Origin: Bifidobacterium eulemuris
GTDB lineage: Bacteria; Actinomycetota; Actinomycetes; Actinomycetales; Bifidobacteriaceae
Direction of reading: 5' to 3'
Assembly (NCBI RefSeq): GCF_014898155.1
Contig: NZ_CP062938.1
Coordinates: 868,001-932,000 of the forward strand
DNA: 64,000 nt
Shown: positions 21,378 through 28,007 of the stretch, in pieces
Position numbering within the stretch: position 1 is the stretch's first letter
Layout: every line of letters begins with the position of its first letter
Notes under the pieces: model-generated
The model's input: only the letters and a program-made list of their open reading frames with translations
Databases searched by the model: none
Told to the model about the DNA's origin: nothing
Position numbers and translations under genes: made by a program

Positions 21378-22008
21378 TGCTGTTCTCCTTCGCTTGTTCG
21401 ATGGTCCTCTGCGCGTTCTGCTGCGCCATCCGCTGCATCATCGCGTTCAGATACGCGATGACCTGCTCGGCCTGCATGTCGTTCAGATCGCTCGCCTTAT
21501 GCACCTGTTGGCCCGCGAGCGCGTTCAGGTAGGCGTCGTGCGCGCCTTGCACGTCGGTGATGCCGACGGTTTTCAGGAGGGCGTTGATGGTTTGGGTTTG
21601 TTGTTCGGTGCTGGGTTTCGGCTGGCGGGGTTTCGGTGCTGGCTGGCTGTCGGAGTCTTCGGATGCCATGCCGAGGGCGAGTTGGATGCTGTATCGTTTC
21701 GCGTAGCTCATGGCCACGCCCCACGCCTGCATCGGGTTCGAGCCGCCCGTCGGCATCACGGGTACGTGGCCGCTCCATTCGGACCATTCCGCGTCGGGCT
21801 TGTCGCGTTCCCTGTAGCGGGTCATCATGACCGGCATTCGGCGGATGACGCCTTGCAGGTCCATCCAGTCCATCATCTGCATGTCGTTATCGACGCGCAC
21901 GTGGTACTGTTCGTCGGCGACGCGCAGCGTGTCCGCGAGGGACGCGTACTTGTACTGGTATTTGCCCGCGTTCGCGGTCTGTGATTTCTCTACGATCGGC
22001 GCGGCCAT
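21361..22008 (-). CDS. erf: ERF-family single-strand annealing recombinase
   Basis: 215 aa. The conserved ERF core is visible: YKYASLADTLRVADEQ near the N-terminus, WSGHVPVMPTGGSNPMQAWG and VAMSYAKRYSIQLALGMASE, the last being the family's strongest motif. The C-terminal part is a variable, Gln-rich tail. ERF proteins anneal complementary single strands during phage recombination and circularisation. Neighbouring SSB and nuclease fit a recombination module. Confidence 0.85.
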   Translation of the reverse strand: MAAPIVEKSQTANAGKYQYKYASLADTLRVADEQYHVRVDNDMQMMDWMDLQGVIRRMPVMMTRYRERDKPDAEWSEWSGHVPVMPTGGSNPMQAWGVAMSYAKRYSIQLALGMASEDSDSQPAPKPRQPKPSTEQQTQTINALLKTVGITDVQGAHDAYLNALAGQQVHKASDLNDMQAEQVIAYLNAMMQRMAQQNAQRTIEQAKENSNEQSG

Positions 22009-22541
22009 CAGAGTTCGCCTCCCGCGGTGAGCAGCACGTTCGCCTCGGGCAGTTCGCTGCGCTCCCACATCTCGGCCTCGACCTGCTTGTCCATCGTGAC
22101 CTTGACCGTCGGCAGGGAACCCGTGTAGAGTTCCACGCCGTCGGGCAGTTCGCCGCCGTTCTCCTGTACGAGGGAGTCGATGTAGCCTTTCTTCTTGGCC
22201 GGTTCGGTCGGCATGGGCACCGCGTACACGTCGTTCTCGCGACCATGATTGGCGAGCCACACGCCGTAGGCCATCTCGTCCTTGACCTTGTAGCCGCCGC
22301 CGGCGGAGCCGCGCGTGAGCGTGACCTTAGCGCCGACCTTATTGCCGATCATCGCGTTCACGGTCTCGCCGGGATCCAGCATGTCGGCCAGCTTCTCCTT
22401 GTTGGCCTTGTTGAGTTCCTTGGCCCGTCGTTCGATGGCGGTGCCGGCCGCGAGTTCCGCCAGGATCTCGCTTCGGCTGCGCGTGTCCTCGGGGCCGGTC
22501 AGGTCGATGACCCGGACGTTGTCCGGATATGTCTCATTCAT
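22008..22541 (-). CDS. Hypothetical recombination-module protein (177 aa)
   Basis: The stop overlaps the ERF start. Helical first half (AIERRAKELNKANKEKLADM) and a beta-rich second half (VELYTGSLPTVKVTMDKQV). In actinophages a protein of this type often sits directly upstream of ERF/RecT. It could be a partner or nuclease inhibitor; no catalytic motif seen. Confidence 0.55.
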   Translation of the reverse strand: MNETYPDNVRVIDLTGPEDTRSRSEILAELAAGTAIERRAKELNKANKEKLADMLDPGETVNAMIGNKVGAKVTLTRGSAGGGYKVKDEMAYGVWLANHGRENDVYAVPMPTEPAKKKGYIDSLVQENGGELPDGVELYTGSLPTVKVTMDKQVEAEMWERSELPEANVLLTAGGEL

Positions 22542-22695
22542 TGTCGTTTCTGCCTTTCCTTACTGTGGTGAGTTTGTGTTCTTCGAGCCGCTGGTACATG
22601 ACCGGATCCGAAAGCCTGAGCGCGTACCTGAAGTCCTTGTCGAACGTGAAATGCCAGAGAATGCGCGTGAACACGTCCGGCCTACGCGGTCTCAC
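22534..22695 (-). CDS. Small basic protein (53 aa)
   Basis: GTG start overlaps the upstream TGA (GTGA); it ends eight bases inside the next gene. Sequence begins VRPRRPDVFTRILWHFTFD and ends VRKGRNDNE. Basic, aromatic, possibly DNA-binding. Found by reading the gap between neighbouring genes. Confidence 0.5.
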   Translation of the reverse strand: MRPRRPDVFTRILWHFTFDKDFRYALRLSDPVMYQRLEEHKLTTVRKGRNDNE

Positions 22696-22832
22696 AACGC
22701 GTGGCTCCCGACGGTTTCGGCGAGCGCCATGACCCGCTCCACCGGCAGGACGACCGTTTCACGCTGCGCCGCGTGGGTGTTGACCATGCGTTCCAACTGC
22801 TCCATGTCCTCATCCCATTGGCGGCGCAACAT
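22692..22832 (-). CDS. Small helical protein (46 aa)
   Basis: Starts inside the end of the upstream gene, with AAGGAG seven bases before ATG. Product MLRRQWDEDMEQLERMVNTH continues as one long amphipathic helix ending SHAL. Coupled on both sides by overlap. Function unknown. Confidence 0.5.
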   Translation of the reverse strand: MLRRQWDEDMEQLERMVNTHAAQRETVVLPVERVMALAETVGSHAL

Positions 22833-23205
22833 CAGGCCACTCCTTGGTCATCGACACCAGTTCGGCCAGCATGCCCTGAGCGGCCATGCTCCGACGTTCC
22901 AAAAATTCGATGGCGTGCTCGACCGGTTCGCGCCACTGGTATGCCAACTGCAGCGCCTGCTGCAGATTCACCGGCACGACCTCGGTCATATCCATCGCGG
23001 ACAGAAGGCGGCGTTCCGTATACAGATGCAGGTCGTCCTGCGTCTGGCGGGCCTCGATCACGGTCACGATAATTCGCCCGGAGCCTTCGACCACACGGTC
23101 TAGGACCTTGCCGAGCACGACGGTATCCTCGCCGTCCATGCGCTCGTACAGGTCGCCCGCCTGCAATGCGGTCACGTCCACGTGCGCGGTTTCGTTCGGA
23201 TTCAT
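22810..23205 (-). CDS. Hypothetical protein (131 aa)
   Basis: Preceded by AAGGAGAAACG. First half beta-rich (LYERMDGEDTVVLGKVLDR, IIVTVIEARQT), reminiscent of a small SH3- or KOW-like fold; second half helical (NLQQALQLAYQWREPVEHA). No family recognised. Confidence 0.55.
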   Translation of the reverse strand: MNPNETAHVDVTALQAGDLYERMDGEDTVVLGKVLDRVVEGSGRIIVTVIEARQTQDDLHLYTERRLLSAMDMTEVVPVNLQQALQLAYQWREPVEHAIEFLERRSMAAQGMLAELVSMTKEWPDVAPPMG

Positions 23206-23225
23206 AATCGTTTCTCCTTAAATGT

Positions 23226-23441
23226 CTAATAGGTTCCCGGTTCGGCGTACTTGAAAGCGTTGAACCGTTGCGCGAGTTGAACGCTGGAATACTGCTTCAT
23301 GCGAAGCTCTCTTCCGTCGAGATCCACCGGCGTGCGGCATAGGTCGCCATACACTTTCTTGAACGATTTGAGGCTCATGCCGCATCGTTTCGCGGCTTCG
23401 CTTTCGTTCAACGCTTCGAACGCTATTGGCTCGTCGCTCAT
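23226..23441 (-). CDS. Small HTH protein, excisionase-like size (71 aa)
   Basis: ALNESEAAKRCGMSLKSFKK is a helix-turn-helix of the MerR/Xis type, followed by a short wing (DLDGRELRMKQYSSVQL). Size suits an excisionase or small regulator; no integrase lies next to it in this window, so the role is open. Confidence 0.55.
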   Translation of the reverse strand: MSDEPIAFEALNESEAAKRCGMSLKSFKKVYGDLCRTPVDLDGRELRMKQYSSVQLAQRFNAFKYAEPGTY

Positions 23442-23836
23442 TCCATGTCCTTTCTGCGTAGTTGTTCCGCGAGTCTGACGCCCTGCTGGGTGAGCCGGTA
23501 GCGGCTGAATGGCCTGCTGCTGTCCTTCACCCGCCCGTCACGGTCAACGACCTCCACATAGCCCTTGCGTTTCAGTTCAGGCAGTCGGCTTCGCATGGTG
23601 CTGTCCCCGTAACGAATCTTCTTGTTCGGATGCTCGGCGTTGCCTAGCTCTTCGGCCTTCTTTGATATGTCGGGCGCTATCTGCGGTTCCCCGCTGGACT
23701 GCAACAGCGAATGAAGAGCGAGGACCACAAGCCTCCTGTTGGCCTTCACGTCCACCGATTCCGCCGCGATGAACGAGGTCTCGGGATCACCCGCACGTGC
23801 GTGCGCTATCTCATCGAACGACGGCTGGCTACTCAT
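23438..23836 (-). CDS. Winged-helix DNA-binding protein (132 aa)
   Basis: The C-terminal 70 residues (YGDSTMRSRLPELKRKGYVE, then a wing and RYRLTQQGVRLAEQL) form a winged helix like those of phage replication or regulatory proteins that read T/N-rich arrays. A conserved start region AGDPETSFIAAESV is common in such proteins. The ATG is overlapped by a 12-codon frame (23829-23867). Confidence 0.65.
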   Translation of the reverse strand: MSSQPSFDEIAHARAGDPETSFIAAESVDVKANRRLVVLALHSLLQSSGEPQIAPDISKKAEELGNAEHPNKKIRYGDSTMRSRLPELKRKGYVEVVDRDGRVKDSSRPFSRYRLTQQGVRLAEQLRRKDME

Positions 23837-23867
23837 CGTCGTATTCCTGTAGAATGGGGCTGTTCAC
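23829..23867 (-). CDS. Possible 12-codon leader peptide
   Basis: GTG preceded by AAAGGAG at seven-base spacing opens a frame for MNSPILQEYDDE whose stop overlaps the ATG of the winged-helix gene. Termination-coupled reinitiation is plausible because that gene has no clear ribosome site of its own. Confidence 0.35.
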   Translation of the reverse strand: MNSPILQEYDDE

Positions 23868-23893
23868 TTTCAATCTCCTTTCAAGTGGATACC

Positions 23894-23915
23894 GAACCCC
23901 GCTGGCACGGGGTTC
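23894..23915 (-). terminator. Hairpin between the tRNA-like region and the winged-helix gene
   Basis: GAACCCCG and CGGGGTTC pair over eight bases around a six-base loop. There is no T-run after it, so it may be an attenuator or processing signal rather than a full terminator. Confidence 0.4.
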
Positions 23916-23930
23916 ACTTGTATTCGAGCG

Positions 23931-24016
23931 TGGACGGGCACCGATTCGAACGGTGTGCCGGCCGACAGTCCCAAACCGGAACGCTGCCGGACGGCGGCTA
24001 GCCATGCTTCCCGCCC
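23931..24016 (-). ncRNA. tRNA-like element 1 (86 nt)
   Basis: On the minus strand GGGCGGG (5') pairs with CCCGTCC (3') as a seven-base acceptor stem with one G-U; a perfect T-arm CACCG, TTCGAAT loop, CGGTG lies directly before the 3' acceptor strand, and an A follows as discriminator. The D- and anticodon-arms are poor: a CCGG stem with a seven-base CAGCGTT loop lacks U33 and a purine at 37. No CCA is encoded. A tRNA mimic or decayed tRNA. Confidence 0.45.
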
Positions 24017-24064
24017 GCCACCGCATGGCGGCAAGATATTCAGTTATGGGTTCCCTCACGGGAG

Positions 24065-24140
24065 TGCCCGGACGCGGATTCGAACCGCGAGCGCCCTCGC
24101 CGCACCGTTTCCGGTTATTGGCAATGCCCGCCATCCGGAC
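24065..24140 (-). ncRNA. tRNA-like element 2 (76 nt)
   Basis: Length is exactly that of a class I tRNA. The acceptor GTCCGGA pairs with TCCGGGC over seven bases (one G-U), the T-arm is CGCGG, TTCGAAT loop, CCGCG, and a GGC/GCC D-like stem is present. In place of a seven-base anticodon loop there is ACCG, GAAA, CGGT, a GNRA tetraloop. No CCA is encoded. It lies 48 bases upstream of element 1 on the same strand. Confidence 0.45.
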
Positions 24141-24242
24141 AAGGTTCGGGATGGCGGCGGAGTTAGGAGTGACACCTGTTGAGAGGTGGCGCGACGTTCT
24201 GGGCGCGTCCACGTACCGGCTGTGACGCCGGTTCCGGGCAAG

Positions 24243-24258
24243 GCCCTCATATGAGGGC
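24243..24258 (-). terminator. Palindrome after the antirepressor gene
   Basis: GCCCTCAT followed by its exact complement ATGAGGGC gives a 16-base palindrome 42 bases after the antirepressor stop. Further hairpins (ACCGGC/GCCGGT and CACCT/AGGTG) follow before the tRNA-like elements, so the whole 24,150-24,299 stretch is structured. Weak T-run; termination uncertain. Confidence 0.4.
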
Positions 24259-24299
24259 TGGAATGCCGTTATCGCCGATATGTTCGATGATGTTCGGAA

Positions 24300-25097
24300 T
24301 CATGCCGCCACATCCAATTCGCCTTGGCTTGTGCCGTAGATGAAACGGCGGATGAACCAGTCGATGCCCTTGGGGGTGAACCTCGCGTAAGGCGCGCACT
24401 TCCTCCCGTCCCTGCGGACGAACTGGCGCTGCACCAGATATCCGGGCTCGATGGCCTTCACTGTCGGAGCCCTGCCCTTCATGACGATGTATCCGCTGCC
24501 TTGCAGCAGGCCATACACCTTGTCCCGGGTCATGTCCTTGTCGAGCGTGCGGAAATGCCTCGCGGCCTCGGTGATGCTCAATGTGCCGTCCGTGGAGAGG
24601 AACACGTCGCCCAACGCGGCCTTCGGCTCCAACTCACGGTTACGTGCCGTGAGCGTGCGGTTCTCGTCGCGTTCTTCTTTTAACGCAGTCAGCAGCCTGA
24701 TGCCGAACTCGGGATCGTTCAGCACGTTCTCGATGGTCGCCGGCGTCGCGTAAGCACCATGCCTCTGGATGCTCGGCAGCACCTCGTGGTTCACCCAGCG
24801 TTGGAAACGAACCACCATATTGCGCGTGGCCTCGTCTTTGATCGCGCCGGATCGACGGTTGTTGAGAGCGTGGTTCAATCCGGGGAGCGTGATTACGCTG
24901 GCTTCCTGCGGTCCGCCAAGGGTGGGCACAATGTGCCTACCCTTTTCATCGGCATCTAAATTACGGAGCATATCCTTCGCGGATTCATAGCCGAGTTTCT
25001 TGGCGATGGGGCCTGCCACGAACAGCGGTTCGTCGGTGTCCACTTCAAGGGCGGTGATATCCACGCCCTCGAACGTGAGAGTCAGTTCGCTGCTCAT
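24300..25097 (-). CDS. Phage antirepressor (Bro-N / KilA-C type)
   Basis: 265 aa. The N-terminal Bro-N domain (DEPLFVAGPIAKKLGYESAK, then GLNHALNNRRSGAIKDEATR, FQRWVNHEVLPSIQRHGAYA) is followed by an ERDENRTLTARNRELEPKAA coiled region and a C-terminal antirepressor KilA-C domain (LSITEAARHFRTLDKDMTR, YLVQRQFVRRDGRKC). Such proteins bind the lysogenic repressor or DNA and promote induction. Third gene of the leftward operon. Confidence 0.9.
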   Translation of the reverse strand: MSSELTLTFEGVDITALEVDTDEPLFVAGPIAKKLGYESAKDMLRNLDADEKGRHIVPTLGGPQEASVITLPGLNHALNNRRSGAIKDEATRNMVVRFQRWVNHEVLPSIQRHGAYATPATIENVLNDPEFGIRLLTALKEERDENRTLTARNRELEPKAALGDVFLSTDGTLSITEAARHFRTLDKDMTRDKVYGLLQGSGYIVMKGRAPTVKAIEPGYLVQRQFVRRDGRKCAPYARFTPKGIDWFIRRFIYGTSQGELDVAA

Positions 25098-25555
25098 CGA
25101 ATCTCCTTTCCATTCGCGTATTGTTCGATGGTCAGAATGTCCTCGTGGACCGCAAGCGTTTCGGTAAGATCGTCCAGCGCCTGATTGAACCGCCTGTCGA
25201 GTTTCTTCATTTCGCAATCGGCGTTGGTGCAGTAGTCCGAATGAAGCCGCTTCGGAACGCGGTTGTTCGCCGCCACGGCCATAAGGCGCATTTCAAGGCA
25301 GACCGTCGATAGAATCCCGAAAGACCTCACGAGCGGCAGCAGCTTGTCCAACTCCCCGTTGTTAAGCGTCTTCTTGATTCCAACCAGCGAGTCGGCAACC
25401 ATGTCAACCCCGTTGCGGTAGACGCGCATGTTCTCCTTGGAGTTAGCCAGTGGACGGAACCGCAAAGACCTGTATTCAACGCCTTCCATGAAGCCTTGAA
25501 TGCGTTTGATGATGCCAGTTCGATTGGAGACGGCTACGGTATTCGCGGCGTTCAT
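25094..25555 (-). CDS. Hypothetical early protein (153 aa)
   Basis: Helical throughout, with RNGVDMVADSLVGIKKTLNN, a CTNADC pair and a C-terminal helical segment. Start MNAANTVAVSNRTG overlaps the upstream gene by four bases. Lies between the Cro-like gene and the antirepressor; function unknown. Confidence 0.6.
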   Translation of the reverse strand: MNAANTVAVSNRTGIIKRIQGFMEGVEYRSLRFRPLANSKENMRVYRNGVDMVADSLVGIKKTLNNGELDKLLPLVRSFGILSTVCLEMRLMAVAANNRVPKRLHSDYCTNADCEMKKLDRRFNQALDDLTETLAVHEDILTIEQYANGKEIR

Positions 25556-25815
25556 GCGGCCACTTCCGTTTCCATCTGGCTGGCGTTGGCGAGCGTGGTC
25601 GGTCGAACCTTGCACACCTCGCCCGGCTGGAAACCGAACGCCTTGTACAGGCCGACGATCATCGCCGGAGTAGCCACGTTCGTTTTTCGAGCATTGTTGA
25701 GAACGCTTTCGCTTACGCCTATAGCGCCGGCGAACGCCTCGACTGTCCGTAGGCCGCTCATCTTCTGGGCACGGTCGAGAAAACCGTCATTGAACATGAG
25801 CTTTGCTTCTGCCAT
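25552..25815 (-). CDS. Cro-like HTH regulator (87 aa)
   Basis: First gene of the leftward operon, 263 nt, with GGAAAGGGG upstream. GAIGVSESVLNNARKTNVAT is a helix-turn-helix; the next 25 residues (MIVGLYKAFGFQPGEVCKV) match the XRE end helix. Position opposite the repressor gene, across a divergent promoter region, is that of Cro in lambda-like switches. Confidence 0.7.
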   Translation of the reverse strand: MAEAKLMFNDGFLDRAQKMSGLRTVEAFAGAIGVSESVLNNARKTNVATPAMIVGLYKAFGFQPGEVCKVRPTTLANASQMETEVAA

Positions 25816-25849
25816 AACACCCCTTTCCTTGTGCGGTAGTCTTAGAGTG

Positions 25850-25966
25850 AATCATTTCGTGATTCGTTCTGCAACAGAATGTACCACCATGAAACGTTTT
25901 GTGTCAAGATAAATCACACGCCGGCGTGTCTTGACAAGAATCAATAAATCATTCATAATGAAACAC
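25850..25966. promoter_or_regulatory. Divergent immunity promoters with operator-like repeats
   Basis: Leftward promoter: TTGACA (minus strand, plus 25902-25907), 18-bp spacer, TACATT (plus 25878-25883). Rightward promoter: TTGACA at 25931-25936, 17-bp spacer, CATAAT at 25954-25959. GAATCA/TGATTC form an inverted repeat at about 25851-25867 just after the leftward start site, and AATCA half-sites recur at about 25911-25916 and 25939-25953, suiting binding by the repressor and the Cro-like protein. Confidence 0.7.
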
Positions 25967-26434
25967 ATGAGTAAAAAAACATGGCTTGAAGCCGTAACAC
26001 ATGCAGACAATGCCAACGTGATAGCCGCCAAAACCGGCATCACCCGATCGACCGCTTGGCGTCAGTGGAATGATGACCTGAACTTCTCAGCCGAGAACGT
26101 CATTAAAATCGCCCGCGCCTTCGGCGCTGACCCCGTTGATGGACTGATCGCCTTCGGATACCTAGAGGAATCGGAACGCAACATGTCCGCCATGACAAGC
26201 GCCCTACGAAACGCGACGAACGACGAGCTGATCAACGAAATGGCCCGACGCATCAACGACTACCATTCGCAAGGCGACTACAGCAGCTCGTTCGACAGCG
26301 AGACCATCCACGTCGAGCCCGACATGGAGGTGGACCCGACCACCATCGACGGTAAAGATTTTCCAACCTACGGAATCGCCGCTAACATCGACGAGAACAG
26401 GGACATCGAATCGGAGACACCGACGGAGGGCTGA
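25967..26434 (+). CDS. Prophage repressor (XRE-like HTH), leaderless
   Basis: N-terminal DNA-binding region (LEAVTHADNANVIAAKTGIT, then RSTAWRQWNDDLNFSAENV and IKIARAFGADPVDGLIAFG) looks like a divergent XRE domain; an acidic C-terminal half follows. The ATG at 25967 is chosen because the rightward promoter places the transcript start at 25966-25967, so the message would be leaderless, as for lambda cI from PRM; upstream in-frame starts fall inside the promoter. Followed directly by an ImmA/IrrE-type gene, a common repressor-protease pairing. Confidence 0.75.
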   Translation: MSKKTWLEAVTHADNANVIAAKTGITRSTAWRQWNDDLNFSAENVIKIARAFGADPVDGLIAFGYLEESERNMSAMTSALRNATNDELINEMARRINDYHSQGDYSSSFDSETIHVEPDMEVDPTTIDGKDFPTYGIAANIDENRDIESETPTEG

Positions 26435-26815
26435 TTGAGACAGGGGGAATTGGAGAAGAAGGCCATGCGAATGGGGTTGCTCATCATCGAACAGCCCCTT
26501 GCGCGAGGCAACGGCCTATATGATTCACGGCACGGCGTCATCTACCTGCACGACGGACTCAGCCCGAACCAAAGACTCTGCGCGCTGCAGCACGAGATCA
26601 TCCACGCCGAACACCACCGACGAGGCATGCAGGTGGGCACGTTGAGGGAGGAACGCCTCACCCGCAAGGAGACAGCCCTACGGCTTATAAGCCAGGCCGA
26701 CTATGCCACCGTCGAACAAATGTACGAGGCCGACGTATGGCACATGGCCGGCGAACTCGGCGTCACCGTGCAAGTCTTGGAGGACTACCGGCAACAACTC
26801 AGCATCCTCATATAA
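26435..26815 (+). CDS. ImmA/IrrE-family metallopeptidase
   Basis: Contains LCALQHEIIHAEHHRRG with the HExxH zinc site, and GLYDSRHGVIYLHDGLSPNQ before it, the standard ImmA layout. TTG start directly after the repressor stop with GGAGG five bases upstream; an ATG at 26465 is an alternative. In ICEBs1 and many prophages such peptidases cleave the repressor to trigger excision. Length 126 aa fits the short form. Confidence 0.85.
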   Translation: MRQGELEKKAMRMGLLIIEQPLARGNGLYDSRHGVIYLHDGLSPNQRLCALQHEIIHAEHHRRGMQVGTLREERLTRKETALRLISQADYATVEQMYEADVWHMAGELGVTVQVLEDYRQQLSILI

Positions 26816-26829
26816 AATATCCAGCAAGC

Positions 26830-26849
26830 GCCCCGCCACCGCGCGGGGC
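26830..26849 (+). terminator. GC-rich hairpin after the immunity genes
   Basis: GCCCCGC and GCGGGGC pair around CACCGC, 15 bases after the peptidase stop. No T-run, so termination may be partial, leaving the next two genes on the immunity transcript. Confidence 0.45.
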
Positions 26850-26877
26850 ATTCCCATATCAGAGAGAAGGAGCCGAC

Positions 26878-27060
26878 ATGGAGACACTCGTAATCGCGTT
26901 GATCGTGGCCGTCGTGGCGTTGGGCGTCATGTTCGTCATCGTCAAGCAGGCGGTCATGGACTCGATCAGGGAAAGCGGACTCGCGAAGGACATGCGCCGC
27001 GCCGCCGACGCGCTCGAACGCATGGCACCGCCCGCCGCAAACAAAGGTGAGAAGAAATGA
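26878..27060 (+). CDS. Small membrane protein (60 aa)
   Basis: GAAGGAG site six bases before ATG. One transmembrane helix (LVIALIVAVVALGVMFVIV), then an amphipathic helix (AKDMRRAADALERMAPPA) and a Lys-rich end. The stop overlaps the next ATG. Expressed from the lysogenic side, so it may alter the lysogen, for example in superinfection exclusion; inference only. Confidence 0.6.
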   Translation: METLVIALIVAVVALGVMFVIVKQAVMDSIRESGLAKDMRRAADALERMAPPAANKGEKK

Positions 27061-27563
27061 CCGAGCCGACGCAGCAACCGGCACCCACTCCCCAGCAGCC
27101 AGCGCAGAAATACTACACGCGCCCGGCCCAAGCCGTGTTCCAAGCGCTCAAACAATGGGCGGAACAACATACGGAGAACCCGTCCGCCAGCGACGTGACG
27201 ATGGAACTGTCGGCCACCATCAACGGCAGGAGCTTCACCGCGTCCATATTCCCGAACGGCGACGACTGCGTGGTCACGATCAACGACCCGACCATAGCGC
27301 CCATCGTGTTCGACGGCATCATACGTGCGGTGGAGGCGTCCCCGACCGCGGCACAGACGCGAAAGAACAGGAAACAGCTGACGATGGCCCTCGCCACACT
27401 CGGCATCATCGTGTTCATCGCACTGGCGGTAACGATCGGTTCGACGGTCGCGCAGAAGCGCCACGAGGAGCAGGTGAGCGACAGTTACGGCAGATGCCTC
27501 CGGCAAGAGATGGTCGGCGGAGACCCATCGAAATGCACTGAATGGTTCTTCGAGAACTACTGA
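27057..27563 (+). CDS. Lysogeny-side membrane protein (168 aa)
   Basis: Pro/Gln-rich N-terminus, a beta-rich cytoplasmic region of about 80 residues (MELSATINGRSFTASIFP), one transmembrane helix (MALATLGIIVFIALAVTIG) and a short exterior tail with two Cys (RCLRQEMVGGDPSKC). Last gene before the attachment site; with the 60-aa neighbour, a candidate exclusion pair. Confidence 0.6.
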   Translation: MTEPTQQPAPTPQQPAQKYYTRPAQAVFQALKQWAEQHTENPSASDVTMELSATINGRSFTASIFPNGDDCVVTINDPTIAPIVFDGIIRAVEASPTAAQTRKNRKQLTMALATLGIIVFIALAVTIGSTVAQKRHEEQVSDSYGRCLRQEMVGGDPSKCTEWFFENY

Positions 27564-27579
27564 TGAGCCAGATTCACCC

Positions 27580-27604
27580 GGCCCCGCTTCGGCGGGGCCT
27601 TTCT
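27580..27604 (+). terminator. Rho-independent terminator at the prophage edge
   Basis: GGCCCCGC, TTCG loop, GCGGGGCC, then TTTCT, 16 bases after the last prophage gene. Confidence 0.8.
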
Positions 27605-27674
27605 CGCATGTCCGGGCGTGTCGCGCCGCACTCCCGCGTCATTTGTCATGCGTTTGTCAAACACGGATACGAAA

Positions 27675-27708
27675 AAGCCCCTCTCGGAATATCGTCCAAG
27701 AGGGGCTT
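27675..27708 (-). terminator. Terminator for tRNA-His
   Basis: On the minus strand AAGCCCCTCT pairs with AGAGGGGCTT around a 14-base loop and is followed by TTTC, 28 bases beyond the 3' end of tRNA-His. Confidence 0.7.
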
Positions 27709-27735
27709 AATCGTTGGAAACACTGGGTTTCCTAG

Positions 27736-27811
27736 TGGGGTGGATAACGCGGCTCGAACGCGCGACCTTCTGAACCACAATCAGATGCTCTACCGACTGA
27801 GCTATATCCAC
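27736..27811 (-). tRNA. tRNA-His (GTG), likely prophage attachment site
   Basis: Acceptor GTGGATA/TATCCAC, D-arm with GCTCAGTCGGTAGAGC, anticodon stem TCTGA/TCAGA around TTGTGGT (anticodon GTG), T-arm GCGCG, TTCGAGC loop, CGCGT-type pairing, discriminator C and encoded CCA. A G at 27812 supplies the G-1 that histidine tRNA needs, opposite C73. Its 3' end faces the prophage, the normal orientation for integration into a tRNA 3' end, so the right attachment site probably overlaps 27,736-27,760. The matching copy would be at the unseen left end. Confidence 0.9.
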
Positions 27812-28007
27812 CATTATTGAGTTATTTCGGTGAACCGAAATCCACACAACAGATGGATACTATACATGATTTCTCGGACGGGCACTACCACGGCGTGTAC
27901 AGCGTGTCGCTTCACGCCGTTTCCGCCTCCGATCGCCCTCATACCATACCCCGCCGCATACGATTCCCAAGCGCGGCCTGCACAGGGCGCATGGCACAAT
28001 ATTGCGT

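Noticed and set aside
23226-23441. Confident call as excisionase
   Set aside because: HTH and size fit, but no integrase is nearby and similar small HTH proteins serve other roles in early operons.
23931-24140. Functional phage tRNAs
   Set aside because: Neither element has a normal anticodon loop, conserved D-arm or encoded CCA, so amino-acid identity cannot be assigned.
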